Origin: Bog-473 sp963782415
GTDB taxonomy: Bacteria > Actinomycetota > Acidimicrobiia > Acidimicrobiales > RAAP-2
NCBI GenBank assembly: GCA_963782415.1
Contig: CAWAJT010000006.1
Span: forward strand, 806,001 to 870,000
Direction of reading: 5' to 3'
DNA length: 64,000 bases
The position numbers and the translations under genes were made by a program. How positions within the stretch are numbered: position 1 is the stretch's first letter; each line of letters begins with the position of its first letter. Positions 41,795-52,062 of the stretch are shown here, in pieces. The notes under the pieces were generated by a model that was given only the letters and a program-made list of their open reading frames with translations, was not told where the DNA came from and searched no databases.

Positions 41795-42645
41795 CAACCA
41801 CCTTCAGCACGCTGACCGTCGAGGAGATCGGGAAGGTCCGCCGTCTGACGCTCAACCGCCCGGACCACCACAATCCCCTGACGCCCCGCTGTATCCGGGA
41901 GATCCTCCAGGCGGTCGAGGAGGCGGCGGGCAACTCGGGAGCGAGCGTCGTCATCATCCGGAGCACGGGAAGATCCTTCTCGTCGGGATATGGCTACATC
42001 GCCGAGGACACTGACCCCGGGGACTTCCCACAGCACACCGCGATTGAGGGCGATGTGTCGGCCATGCTCGCCCTGGGCGACGGGTGGGCCCGTGTCTGGA
42101 ATTGCCCGCTCCCGGTCATCGCACAGGTGCAGGGCAACTGCCTGGCCGGCGGGACGGACCTCGCTCTGCATTGCGACCTGGTCGTCGCCGCAGAAGATGC
42201 ATCCATCGGCTTTCCCCCCGTGCGCTCCATGGGCGTCCCCCCCACCAACATGTGGCTGTACCACTTGGGCCCGCAATGGACGAAACGGCTCGTATTGACG
42301 GGCGACACCATTTCAGGCAAGGACGCTCTCGACATCGGCCTCGTCGTCGCGACGGCGCCCCTAGGCGAACTCGACAAAGTCGTTCTCGAGCTGGCGCAGC
42401 GGATGGCACTCATCGACCGCGATCTCTTGGTAGCCAACAAGCGAGTTGTCAACATGGGCGTCGAGCTCATGGGTCGCTCGCAGCTGCAACGATTCGCCGC
42501 GCTGAACGACGCCATCGGGCACCGCGCCCCGGCGGCGGAGGACTTCTCGCGGCACATGGCCGAGGTCGGCCTCAGACAGGCGGTCAAAGACAGGGACGCG
42601 CCCTTCAGATCCTCCGGGCCTGCTCCTCGAAAGGGAGATGTCTAG
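41791..42645 (+). CDS. Enoyl-CoA hydratase/isomerase family protein
   Basis: 284 residues from GTG 41791. Crotonase fold: VRRLTLNRPDHHNPLTPRCI, VVIIRSTGRSFSSGYGY (first oxyanion-hole region), IAQVQGNCLAGGTDLALHCDL (second oxyanion-hole Gly-Gly) and EDASIGFPPVRSMGVPP. The usual catalytic Glu pair is not obvious, so hydratase versus isomerase or other crotonase activity is open. Coupled to the upstream ligase. The gene ends convergently, overlapping the CMD gene by 4 bp. Confidence 0.9.
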   Translation: MTTTFSTLTVEEIGKVRRLTLNRPDHHNPLTPRCIREILQAVEEAAGNSGASVVIIRSTGRSFSSGYGYIAEDTDPGDFPQHTAIEGDVSAMLALGDGWARVWNCPLPVIAQVQGNCLAGGTDLALHCDLVVAAEDASIGFPPVRSMGVPPTNMWLYHLGPQWTKRLVLTGDTISGKDALDIGLVVATAPLGELDKVVLELAQRMALIDRDLLVANKRVVNMGVELMGRSQLQRFAALNDAIGHRAPAAEDFSRHMAEVGLRQAVKDRDAPFRSSGPAPRKGDV

Positions 42646-43121
42646 ACGTCTGTCAGCGACGTCTCTGTGATGCCCAGAGCTCGCAAGGTGCGGCCGAGGC
42701 CCAGAAAGGCTGACATGCAGATGGTCAGATCAAGGATCTCGGGGTCGGTGAACGATTCTTGCATCCGCTCCATGAAGACATCGTCAATGCTGGTGTGGTT
42801 GATGGCAAAGCGCTCGGCATACTCAATCGCCATGCGCTCCTGATCGCTCAGGTTCGTGTCATCAGGGGATCCGACCGCGCAGTAGAAGTCCTCTGTGAGG
42901 CCCTCGGCCGTGACGGTATCAGCCCGGAACCCGAGGCATACGGTGCATTCGTTGAGTTGGGCAATGCGCATTCTGGCGGCCTCACGAACTCGCGTCGGGA
43001 GGATGCTCTTGTTGTACGCCGCATGGACAAAACGGGTCGCAGCTGCGCCCAGGTCGGGCTGGAGCGACCAGATTTGGACGGCGTCACCACCTTCGCCGAC
43101 GGGAATATCCAAACGGGCCAT
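42642..43121 (-). CDS. Carboxymuconolactone decarboxylase-family protein
   Basis: 159 residues. AhpD-like alpha fold: LPTRVREAARMRIAQLNECTVCLGFRAD with the CxxC motif, then DQERMAIEYAERFA and LDLTICMSAFLGLGRTL. The protein resembles peroxidase-related CMD proteins that accompany lipid or sterol catabolism genes. It is convergent with the hydratase and 61 bp from the divergent YceI gene. Confidence 0.88.
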   Translation of the reverse strand: MARLDIPVGEGGDAVQIWSLQPDLGAAATRFVHAAYNKSILPTRVREAARMRIAQLNECTVCLGFRADTVTAEGLTEDFYCAVGSPDDTNLSDQERMAIEYAERFAINHTSIDDVFMERMQESFTDPEILDLTICMSAFLGLGRTLRALGITETSLTDV

Positions 43122-43182
43122 GCCGTGACTTTATGCCAGTATCAGGATTTGCACGCAGATCGGAGCGGACGGAGTCCGGAAA

Positions 43183-43713
43183 ATGGAAGGCAGACAGGCG
43201 CCCACTCGCTACACCCTTGACTCCGACCGTTCGTGCGTGTGGGTCAGCGGGCGCTCCAGCCTGCACCCGATCAACACCGAGACCCGTGGCGTCACGGGCT
43301 GGTTCGAGGCGGCGACGCGCATGGACGGATCGCTCGACCTCGAACAGGCCGTCTCGGGTGAGCTGGCGTTGGCTGTGGACCGCTTGACCTCGGGCAATCA
43401 GTTGTACGACCGCGAATTGCGGCGCCGGATCGACGCTCGGCGGCATCCGACCATCAAGGGGCGCGTGACCAACATCGCCGTCGACGGTACACACCCGAAT
43501 TACGTCGTGACGGGCGATGTCGAATTTCACGGCAAGACGCGTTCGTTCGAGCACGGCATGCAGATCCACCTCGACGATGCCGGTGTGATGCTGTCGGGCG
43601 AGGATGTGTTCGACATCCGCGAATTCGGGATGAAGCCGCCGAGCATGCTGATGGTGCGCGTCTACCCGGAAATCAGCGTACGAGTCGAGTTGCACGGGGT
43701 ACGCGACGGCTGA
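43183..43713 (+). CDS. YceI-family protein
   Basis: 176 residues. YceI lipocalin-like barrel: RYTLDSDRSCVWVSGRSSLHP at the N-terminus, GSLDLEQAVSGELALAVDRL, RRRIDARRHPTIKGRVTNI, TGDVEFHGKTRSFEHGM and FDIREFGMKPPSMLMVRVYP. The family binds isoprenoid-like ligands; this copy lacks a signal peptide, so it is probably cytoplasmic. ATG 43183 follows a purine-rich stretch. The catalase gene is 232 bp downstream. Confidence 0.9.
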   Translation: MEGRQAPTRYTLDSDRSCVWVSGRSSLHPINTETRGVTGWFEAATRMDGSLDLEQAVSGELALAVDRLTSGNQLYDRELRRRIDARRHPTIKGRVTNIAVDGTHPNYVVTGDVEFHGKTRSFEHGMQIHLDDAGVMLSGEDVFDIREFGMKPPSMLMVRVYPEISVRVELHGVRDG

Positions 43714-43945
43714 CCCACATCCGTCGCCCGCTCTGTCGACGCCACGTGCAGCGTTTGCCGGCACCGGCACTGGGTATTGCCGAACCATTCGCAGCTTGCG
43801 TTGCGATCACAGGGAGGGACGAAGCTCATTGGGCTCGACGTCCGCTCCCTGGTTGGCATCGGTGAGCCTCCTCGTACGAGACACCGTTTGTTGGCAAGGG
43901 CGTCCGCCCTAGGGTCGGAGACGACACCCAGGAGAAGGGGACTAC

Positions 43946-45400
43946 ATGGCACATGATGACGTAGATCCGACGACGACGGATACCGGTATCCCCGTGGCCA
44001 GCGACGAGCACTCATTGACCGTCGGCCCCGATGGACCCATCCTCCTTCAGGACCACTACCTCATAGAGCAGATGGCGAACTTCAACCGGGAGCGGATCCC
44101 CGAGCGCCAGCCGCACGCAAAAGGGGGTGGCGCCTTCGGCCATTTCGAGGTGACCGCGGACGTCAGCCCTTACACGAAGGCGGCCGTCTTCCAGCCCGGC
44201 ACGAGGACGGACACCCTGATCAGGTTCTCCACGGTTGCCGGCGAGCGGGGAAGCCCCGACACCTGGCGCGATCCGCGTGGATTCGCCCTGAAGTTCTACA
44301 CGTCGGAAGGTAACTACGACATGGTGGGGAACAACACGCCCGTGTTCTTTCTCCGGGATCCGATGAAGTTCCAGCACTTCATTCGCTCCCAGAAGCGGCG
44401 GGCCGACTCGGACCTGCGCGACCACGACATGCAATGGGACTTTTGGAGCCTGTCGCCTGAATCTGCCCACCAGGTGACGTGGCTGATGGGCGACCGTGGG
44501 ATCCCGAAGTCCTGGCGACATATGAACGGCTACTCAAGCCACACCTACATGTGGGTCAACGCCAAGGGCGAACGATTCTGGGTCCAGTACCACTTCAAGA
44601 CCGACCAGGGCATTGAGTTCCTTGCGCAGGAGGACGCCGACAGGATCGCCGGCGAGGACGGGGACTACCACCGACGGGATCTCTTCGAAGCGATCAGTCG
44701 GGGTGACTATCCGTCCTGGACGCTGCGGGTGCAGATCATGCCGTTCGCGGAGGCTGCGTCGTATCGCTTCAACCCCTTCGACCTCACCAAGGTTTGGCCG
44801 CACGGCGACTACCCGCTGCACGAGGTAGGCCGTTTGACCCTGGACCGCAACCCGACGGACTTCCATTCGGAGATTGAGCAGGCCGCTTTCGAGCCGAACA
44901 ACCTGGTCCCGGGGATCGGCGTCAGCCCCGACAAGATGCTGCTTGCCCGCGTCTTCGCCTATGCCGATGCGCACCGCGCTCGTATGGGGGTGAACTACAG
45001 GCAGATCCCGGTCAACGCGCCACAGGCACCGGTGCACAGCTACAGCAAAGACGGGGCTATGCGGGTGCAGAAGGTCTCAGATCCTGTGTACGCACCCAAT
45101 TCAAAAGGCGGGCCGGCCGCCGACCCCGAGCGCTATCCCTACGTCGAACGTTGGGAAGCTGACGGGCAGTTCGTCCACGCCGCCTACACGCTGCACCCGG
45201 AAGACGACGATTGGGGGCAGGCCGGGACGCTCGTGCGCGAGGTAATGGACGACGCCCAGCGGGACCGGCTCGTGTCCAATGTGGTCGGCCACCTCAGCCA
45301 GGGCGTGTCCTCTCCGGTCTTGGAGCGTGCCGTGCAGTACTGGCGCAACATCGACAAAGGCATCGGCGACCGCATCGCCGAGGGCGTGGGACGCCCCTGA
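43946..45400 (+). CDS. katA: Catalase (small-subunit, heme)
   Basis: 484 residues, normal for clade 3 monofunctional catalases degrading H2O2. The active-site His57 lies in RIPERQPHAKGGGAFG, the distal Asn in YDMVGNNTPVFFLRDP and the heme-ligand Tyr in RVFAYADAHRARMG. The start is preceded by AGGAGAAGGGG. No KatG-like second domain. No OxyR- or Fur-type regulator is adjacent. Convergent with the small gene at 45415-45624. Confidence 0.96.
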   Translation: MAHDDVDPTTTDTGIPVASDEHSLTVGPDGPILLQDHYLIEQMANFNRERIPERQPHAKGGGAFGHFEVTADVSPYTKAAVFQPGTRTDTLIRFSTVAGERGSPDTWRDPRGFALKFYTSEGNYDMVGNNTPVFFLRDPMKFQHFIRSQKRRADSDLRDHDMQWDFWSLSPESAHQVTWLMGDRGIPKSWRHMNGYSSHTYMWVNAKGERFWVQYHFKTDQGIEFLAQEDADRIAGEDGDYHRRDLFEAISRGDYPSWTLRVQIMPFAEAASYRFNPFDLTKVWPHGDYPLHEVGRLTLDRNPTDFHSEIEQAAFEPNNLVPGIGVSPDKMLLARVFAYADAHRARMGVNYRQIPVNAPQAPVHSYSKDGAMRVQKVSDPVYAPNSKGGPAADPERYPYVERWEADGQFVHAAYTLHPEDDDWGQAGTLVREVMDDAQRDRLVSNVVGHLSQGVSSPVLERAVQYWRNIDKGIGDRIAEGVGRP

Positions 45401-45414
45401 CGGCCGTCGCCTTC

Positions 45415-45624
45415 TCAGGATTCCTCGGGCTCCGTCGCCAGAGGCAGGATCCAGTGGAGGCGATGCTCGGCCTCGAAATAGCGGAGCCAGATGTCCTCGA
45501 CGTCCTCGACGTGCTTGGTGGCGAGATAGGCCTCGCGCGCCCACTTCTGCATTTCGGCCACTCGAAGGGCTGCTTGTCGCACCACGTCAGCCGAGAGCGC
45601 CTCGAATTCCTGATGACCCGTCAT
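45415..45624 (-). CDS. Small hypothetical protein
   Basis: 69 residues from ATG 45624. MTGHQEFEALSADVVRQAAL then RVAEMQKWAREAYLATKHVE, predicted to be helical, followed by DVEDIWLRYFEAEHRLHWIL and an acidic tail. A GGAGGT lies about 10 bp upstream. The frame is open further (to 46095) but only as a shadow of the ALS gene. No family recognised. Confidence 0.55.
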   Translation of the reverse strand: MTGHQEFEALSADVVRQAALRVAEMQKWAREAYLATKHVEDVEDIWLRYFEAEHRLHWILPLATEPEES

Positions 45625-45786
45625 GATGTCGTGACCTCCACCCCATGCGACCGAGCAAAAGAGAACGATCACTCCGTTCAGCAACCCTCCGGGCATTCGC
45701 TCGCTCCGAGGGGACTGCATCGTATCGAATGTCGTTCCGGGCCTCGGGTGGTGTGACCACCTGCAGAGGTCGGTACGCTCCGTAGC

Positions 45787-47445
45787 GTGGCTGAAACACA
45801 GCGACTGGCTGCTGACCTTCTCGTCGAGTGCCTCGAGCACGAGGGTGTCAGGTGCGTATTTGGCATCCCGGGCGAAGAGAACATCTATCTCACCGATGCG
45901 TTGTCCCGGTCGTCCATTCGCTACATCCTGGTCCGCCACGAGCAGGCTGCATCGTTCATGGCGGAAATCTACGGCCGCCTGACCGGCCGTGCCGGAGTCT
46001 GCTCGGCCACGCTCGGGCCCGGTGCGATCAACTTGCTCCTGGGAACGGCCGACGCGTACACCAACAGCACCCCGCTGCTGGCCCTGACGGCCCAAGTAGG
46101 ACTGAGCCGGATCTACAAGGAGTCACATCAGAGCGTCGATCTGGTCTCCATGTTCTCCCCGGTGACCAAGTGGTCCGATCTGATTCTCACACCCGAGGCG
46201 ATTCCTGAAATGGTCCGCAAGGCGTTCAAGCTGGCCCAGACCGAGCGGCCCGGGTCCGTCTACCTCGGAGTACCCGAAGACGTCGAGTCCGCCACCGTCG
46301 CCGCGGGCCTCCTGCCCCTCGGTGTCAACAGGCCGCGCACCGACGAGCCGTCGCCATCGCAGATTGCGCGGGCTGCCGCCGTGCTCGATGCAAGCAAGCG
46401 CCCCATCGTCCTAGCCGGCCACGGTGCCGCCAGGTCGGAGGCAGCCGCAGCGTTGCTCAAATTCTCCGATTTGCTCAGCCTTCCAGTTGCGACCACGTTC
46501 CACGGCAAGGGTGTTTTCCCAGACGATCATCCACACGCCCTCGGAGCGGTTGGATTCATGAGCCACGACTACGTCAACTTCGGCTTTGACGATGCGGACG
46601 TCATCGTCAGCGTTGGCTACGAGCTCCAGGAATTTGACCCGATCCGGATCAATCCCAATGGAGACAAGCAGATCATCCACATCAGTCGTGTCCCGGCCGA
46701 AGTGGATGCCAACTACGTCGTGGGAGTGGGGATTCAGGCTGACATCGGGCGCACCCTGTCAGCGCTCGGCGAGGCGACACACCGACACTTTGCCCAAGGC
46801 ACGATGGGAAGCAAGATCCAGCGACTCCTGGCTGAGGAACTTGCCGAGGGGGCGGCAGACGCCAGCTTTCCACTGAAACCGCAACGCGTTGTGGCGGACA
46901 CTCGAAGTGCGCTCGGCCGCTCCGACATCGTCCTGGCGGACACAGGAGCCGTGAAGATGTGGATGGCGCGCCTCTACCCCACCTACGAGCCCAACACCTG
47001 CCTCGTCTCCAATGGGCTCTCCACCATGGCCTTCGCCCTGCCCGGCGCTATCGGCGCCAAGCTGGCATGTCCAGAGCGCAAAGTGCTGGCCGCGGTCGGT
47101 GACGGGGCTTTCCTCATGAACTCCCAGGAGATAGAGACGGCCCTCCGGGAACACATCCCGTTGGTCGTCCTGATCTGGGAAGACGACGCCTACGGCCTGA
47201 TCGGCTGGAAGATGGACTTGGAGCTCGGACATCATGTCGAAGTCGGGTTCTCCAATCCCGACTTCACTGCCTACGCGAAGAGCTTTGGAGCAAGGGCCTG
47301 CCGAGTGACTGCAGCGAACGAACTTCTCCCCCTGCTCGAAGAGGCGCTGGCCGCCGACACCGTGTCCGTCATCACCTGCCCCGTCGACTACACGGAGAAC
47401 CTCCGCCTCACCGAGGCTCTGGGTGAGCTTTCCGGACCGTTCTGA
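45787..47445 (+). CDS. Acetolactate synthase-like ThDP enzyme
   Basis: 552 residues, thiamine-diphosphate fold in three domains. GVRCVFGIPGEENIYLTDAL with the catalytic Glu in LVRHEQAASFMAEIYGRLTG; central domain RPIVLAGHGAARSEA; ThDP-binding GDGAFLMNSQEIETAL ending WEDDAYGLIGWKM. The PGAINLLLGTADAY segment fits acetolactate synthase large subunits of the AlsS or catabolic type. No small regulatory subunit (IlvN) is nearby, so the biosynthetic IlvB role is less likely. It could supply acetolactate/acetoin or act on another 2-ketoacid. Confidence 0.9.
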   Translation: MAETQRLAADLLVECLEHEGVRCVFGIPGEENIYLTDALSRSSIRYILVRHEQAASFMAEIYGRLTGRAGVCSATLGPGAINLLLGTADAYTNSTPLLALTAQVGLSRIYKESHQSVDLVSMFSPVTKWSDLILTPEAIPEMVRKAFKLAQTERPGSVYLGVPEDVESATVAAGLLPLGVNRPRTDEPSPSQIARAAAVLDASKRPIVLAGHGAARSEAAAALLKFSDLLSLPVATTFHGKGVFPDDHPHALGAVGFMSHDYVNFGFDDADVIVSVGYELQEFDPIRINPNGDKQIIHISRVPAEVDANYVVGVGIQADIGRTLSALGEATHRHFAQGTMGSKIQRLLAEELAEGAADASFPLKPQRVVADTRSALGRSDIVLADTGAVKMWMARLYPTYEPNTCLVSNGLSTMAFALPGAIGAKLACPERKVLAAVGDGAFLMNSQEIETALREHIPLVVLIWEDDAYGLIGWKMDLELGHHVEVGFSNPDFTAYAKSFGARACRVTAANELLPLLEEALAADTVSVITCPVDYTENLRLTEALGELSGPF

Positions 47446-47487
47446 CGCTTCCGGTGTCGAGGCTGGCCGACGTTCGTGCCCGCGGCA

Positions 47488-49003
47488 TCATCCAAATTGT
47501 CCCAGATTGTGCTCGCGCAAGAACTGCGTCTGCTCCCGGAGCCAATTCGCTTTTCGCACGTAGTAAAGATCAAACTGAACCACCCCGTCGGGTTCATGGT
47601 CGATATTGCTCGTAATGGTTGCAGCCTGGATCTCGTGGTCGTGGAGTTCGCGGGCGCCGGCAAAGCTGAGGCTCATGCTGAAGATGACCTGAACGACGAT
47701 CGCCGCCAAGGCGACCTGTCGCCATGGGATCCGATCGATCTGGCCGACGCGCCATTTGACCCAGGCGAGTAGTATTTCCCACGACCCCGCTGGCTGCGCC
47801 GGAGATCTGACCTCTTCGAGTTGTCTCGAGGGAGATCGATCGAGGGCGGCAAGATAGATTCCGGCGAGTACAAGGACATCGTTTGTCGTGTATCGGGATT
47901 GTGAAGCCGCGAAAGTAGAACAGAAACACGCGTCCCTGTGTAATGAGAGCGTCAAAGAGAAGGCCGTAGAGAATCAGGGCGATTCCGATCGGAGCTGCAC
48001 TGTGCTCGTCACGGCGTAAGCCCCATCTCAGCAACACAAGTACGGCCAGCACAAGGATCACGACACCGAAAGCCATGACCCACCCGTTCGCCGGCTCGTT
48101 CTTCGTCTCCTGGACACCGGCAATGTCCCCGAGAGCGAAGATGAAGAATTTCACTGCGTCGAACGGCCCTTTGAGAATGGTTTCTCGAGGATTGAAGGCC
48201 TTCGAACTCGTGAAGTTGTGAAAATACAGGACGGTCGTTGCTCCGGCGACCATGACCCAGACAATGAGAGCTCGCACAGGACGCCGTCGCTGGTACAGAA
48301 GCACGAGGCCGATAGGCCAGATGAGGAGTCCCTGCAGCGAGGAATAGCTTCCTACGATGGCGACGACGATGGCGACAGAGAAGACCGGCCACGTGAACCT
48401 CAGTCGATCGAGGAAAGCGATTGCCATAGCCAACGACAGCAGCACCAAGTACCACGCCATCTGGAAGCCCCAGATGGTGTTCTGCCACTCCGCGAGCGTG
48501 AGGGTCAGAAACGCAACGGGGCAATAGAAGAGCAACGGCGTCTGCGGCGAGCGCCGTTTGTGGCACCAGATGAATACCGCAGTCGCGGCAAATAGCATGA
48601 GGGCACTCACGTACTCCTCGACCGTGATGTTGTAGTGCAGAGTGTGGGCCAAGGCGATGACGATGAGGTTCGGAAAAAGGATCCGATTGTCGACGTGTTG
48701 GAGCCAGAGCGACGACCAATCGGGGAAGTGCGCAAACGATTCACGAATTACAGGGACGTCGTCCCACTGGTCCTGCCACATTGCGTTCACCGTGAAGTGC
48801 TGAAGAAAAATGATGTACACGACAACTGGGACGGCGAAACCCACCGCGGTGAGGATCTTCACCACTCGAGAGTCCAGTCTCCCGATCGTCCACGGTCCGA
48901 GACCCGTCGACTCCTCGGTCATTGAGGGAGAGTTGGCTACGACAGGTGGAATGTCATGACGCTCCGAATTCTCCCCCATCCTCGGCGTGCCGAAGACACC
49001 CAT
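47488..49003 (-). CDS. Polytopic membrane protein, family A copy 1 (single frameshift)
   Basis: About 504 residues when one extra base near 47912-47914 is ignored. Around 11 helices; after the first comes an extracytoplasmic loop FTVNAMWQDQWDDVPVIRES and SLWLQHVDNRILFPNLIVI. Copies 2 and 3 have DQWDD/DQWDN and SLWAQHNENRIFFPNL or its variant at the same place. SRYTTNDVLVLAGIYLAAL marks the distal part. The acidic DQWDD in the first loop suggests a GT-C-type glycosyltransferase, but I do not recognise a named family. Start ATG 49003 has GGGAGGT in front; ATG 48922 is an alternative. Confidence 0.65.
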
Positions 49004-49451
49004 CAGACCTCCCTCAATGCAAGCGCTGCCATCGGTCTGCATCTCTCCGGCCCTGGTGCCGCAGCGGCCGCACTGAGGAGGCAGGACATCCCGCAAAAAG
49101 ATAGCGTGCCCCAAAGTCCAGCTTTGTCCCGAGCTCACGCTCCTCGACATTCTCGAGCATCTCCGTCGCATCCTGCTCAAACGTTCTGGCCTGCGCCGGC
49201 GTCGGTGAGACGTGCTCGCCAGCGTGGATCGTCGGCGATTTCTCTGCTGCACCGTTCTTCCGTCTCAGGTCACGGCACATGGGCGATCACGCCTCGTCGG
49301 CACCTGCGTTCGACTGCATTGCCCTGCTATTTTGGCTGCTCGTGCACTCGACTGCCGGCACCAGCGGACGGTCCCGCACGACGCCAGCGGGATACATCGA
49401 CCGGCACCGTCATTCGATTGAGCCGGCGCGGGTTGAGGGCGCACCCCAGAC

Positions 49452-51768
49452 GTGACAGAGGTCGACACGCCGAAAGAGCTCCGTCACTCCCTTGCCTCGG
49501 GATGGATCGACGTCGTTTGTGTCGCTTGGGTGGTCATTGTTGGGGTTGCAGTTCTGGCACCCGCTTTCGTGCACGGCGCGTCGATTGGACCTTACGACAT
49601 CCTGTCCCAGGGTGGATTGACGGCCCACCCGGGCGCTGTCAACGATCCGCTGCTGGGCGACCAGATAGAGCAGATGATCCCGTGGACGAACCTGGCGTGG
49701 ACGCAGGTCCACGCAGGACATCTCCCTCTGTGGAATTCGTACAATGTCATGGGAACGCCGCTGGCGTTCAATTGGCAGTCCGCGACATTCAGCGTTCCGG
49801 CGCTCTTCAGCTATCTGGTGCCGCTCAGTCTGGCCTACACGACCCAGGTGATTGTGACGTTGGTCGTTGCCGGGTCCGGAGCGTATGTGCTCTGCCGGTT
49901 GCTACGGCTCAGCCCAGTGGCAAGCGCCTTTGGTGGTGTCGCGTTCCAATTATCTGGGCCGTTGTTCACGTGGCTGGGCCGGCCGATCGCCTCGGTGCTC
50001 TCCTGGACTGGTTGGATCCTGGCGGGACTTGTCCTCATCCAACGGGGTCAACACAGGACACGCGACATCGTGCTGACAGGGGCTGCCTTGGCCGCAGCGG
50101 TCTATGCCGGTCAACCCGACGCACTAATTGTGCTCTTCTTAGGCATCGCAGTGTTCGTCGTCGTCTCTCTTGCGACACTCGCGCTGCGCGGTGACGGGAC
50201 ATTTCGACTCGGGTCGTGTCTGATCGACACATCTGTGGCCTTCGCGCTCGGATTTCTCCTCTCTGCACCACTCGTCCTACCCGGACTTCAGCTCATCCAT
50301 GGCTCGGTCCGTTCACTTAGTGGCGGCGGCTCATTCTTCGGTCAAAGAGGGGTCGCCGCGTCGCAGGCGTTCTATGGGTTCTTCCTGAGCTTGGTACCCC
50401 TACCAAATTACTTCCTCTTCTTTTACGTCGGAGTTGCGGCAGCCGTCCTCGCAGCGGGCGCGAACCTCTTCTTCTTCAGAAGTCGATACGTCCCGGCCCT
50501 CGCTGCCCTGAGCCTCCTCGGCGCACTTTTGGCCTTCGTGCATCAGGTCAACATCGCCCTCAATGCACTGCCGGGGCTTCGCGCCTCAGGTTTCCGCGGG
50601 GAATCATCCTGTTCGCCTTCGGAGCGGCCATTCTTGGCGCCGTGGGGCTCCATGGGCTTGTCCGCACTGCCCGGCGCATTGTCCTCATCGGCTTCGGGAT
50701 CCTTTTTGCGGCGGCTGGCGTCGCACTCTTCGTGGTGTGGCTGACGGGTGCGAACCGGGTGCAAGGGTTCACCAGGCTCGGAACGGCGAGCTACTGGTGG
50801 GTTGCTGGTGGGATTCTCACGGGCTGGCCTTGGTGGGCGTGGGCATCATGGACCTCACGAGCCGAGCAGCCGACGCAGGTTCTCACTCGCCTGGAATTCG
50901 CCTGCGAACGCCGTGGATGTCACTCCGCACGGGAGTGGCGTTTCTGCTTGTCGCTTTTGAGTCGGTGTTTCTCGTGGTAGCGGGAAGCTCAGTATGGTCC
51001 GCGTCCCCACCTGAAGCCAATGCCACGCCTGCGGTCAAGCACCTTCAACGGATCGTTGGATCATCGGTCGTCGGCCTCGGGCAAAGCTACTGCCTCAGTC
51101 AGAGCCTGGCATTACTCCGAACGCCAACATCCTCTTCCGCATTCATGAGTACGCCGTATACGAACCCCTGCTCCCGAGCCGCTACTACACGAGTTGGACT
51201 GCCCTCACTGGAACCCCAGGAGGCTATTCGGGCGCCTCCAGATTCTGCCCCGCCTTCACGTCGGCCTCTCTCGCCCGTCGCTTCGGCGTCTCGTACGTGC
51301 TCGATCACCACGGCGCGCCGGGACCGTCGGTGCGGTCTACGTCACGACGATCGCACATGAAGACCTGTACAAGGGTCCCGGGTCGGCGTCGCAACCGTGA
51401 GCCCCACGGCCCGGGACAGTCCTCGACGGCACGCAGAACGACACCGTGGTGCCAAGAGTCAGGCACCCGGACCCAGGGACCTGGCAGATCGTCACCAAGG
51501 CCAGCCATGCGCAGAACCTACGGCTGCGCCTGACGGATGTGCCTGGCTGGCACGCCACGCTGGACGGTCGGCCTCTGGGGCTCCGACCCTAGAAGACATC
51601 ATGCTGCAGGCGACGGTTCCGGCCGGGCATCATGTTGTAACGGTTCGGTACCTCCCTACGAGCTTTATCTCTCGGATTGATACTTGCGGCATAGGCGTAC
51701 TTGGGTCGGTCATTGCCTGTCGTTCCGCCCGATCTCACGCCGGTGGCAACGTGACTACTTTCGCGTAG
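49452..51768 (+). pseudogene. YfhO-like membrane protein, decayed paralogue
   Basis: The first ~380 codons are open and align with the gene at 17011-19369: SIGPYDILSQGGL, IPWTNLAWTQVHAGHLPLWN, TPLAFNWQSATFS, LSAPLVLPGLQLIHGSVRS. From ~50590 the reading frame changes repeatedly (near 50590, 50818, 51110, 51320, 51370, 51590), yet homologous pieces continue: GVGIMDLTSRAAD, NANILFRIHEYAVYEP, RFGVSYVLDHHG, TDVPGWHATLDGRPLGLR. The 3' half therefore carries at least six indels, too many for one functional protein unless the assembly is poor. GTG 49452 is the likely original start. Confidence 0.7.
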
Positions 51769-52062
51769 CCGTGGGAAAGAGATTCGACGATCATTCACCC
51801 GGCCATGCAGTAGACTACGTGGCACCCAAGGCCAGCCTGAGGAGATCCATTATCGCTGCGGCCCGGACACGGACGAACCGCCTGGTACCATCCGAACAAT
51901 GGTCACGGCAGACCTCACGCAGCGCTTACGTCACGCTCAATGACGCAAAGGAGCGCCACATGGCGGGGGCTACTCGGGGTTCGGCGCTTCTCTCCACCGA
52001 GGCTCGGCTGCTCGAGGAATGGCGTGACCGTTCCTGCAGACGAAGTCTTGACGATCGCATAC

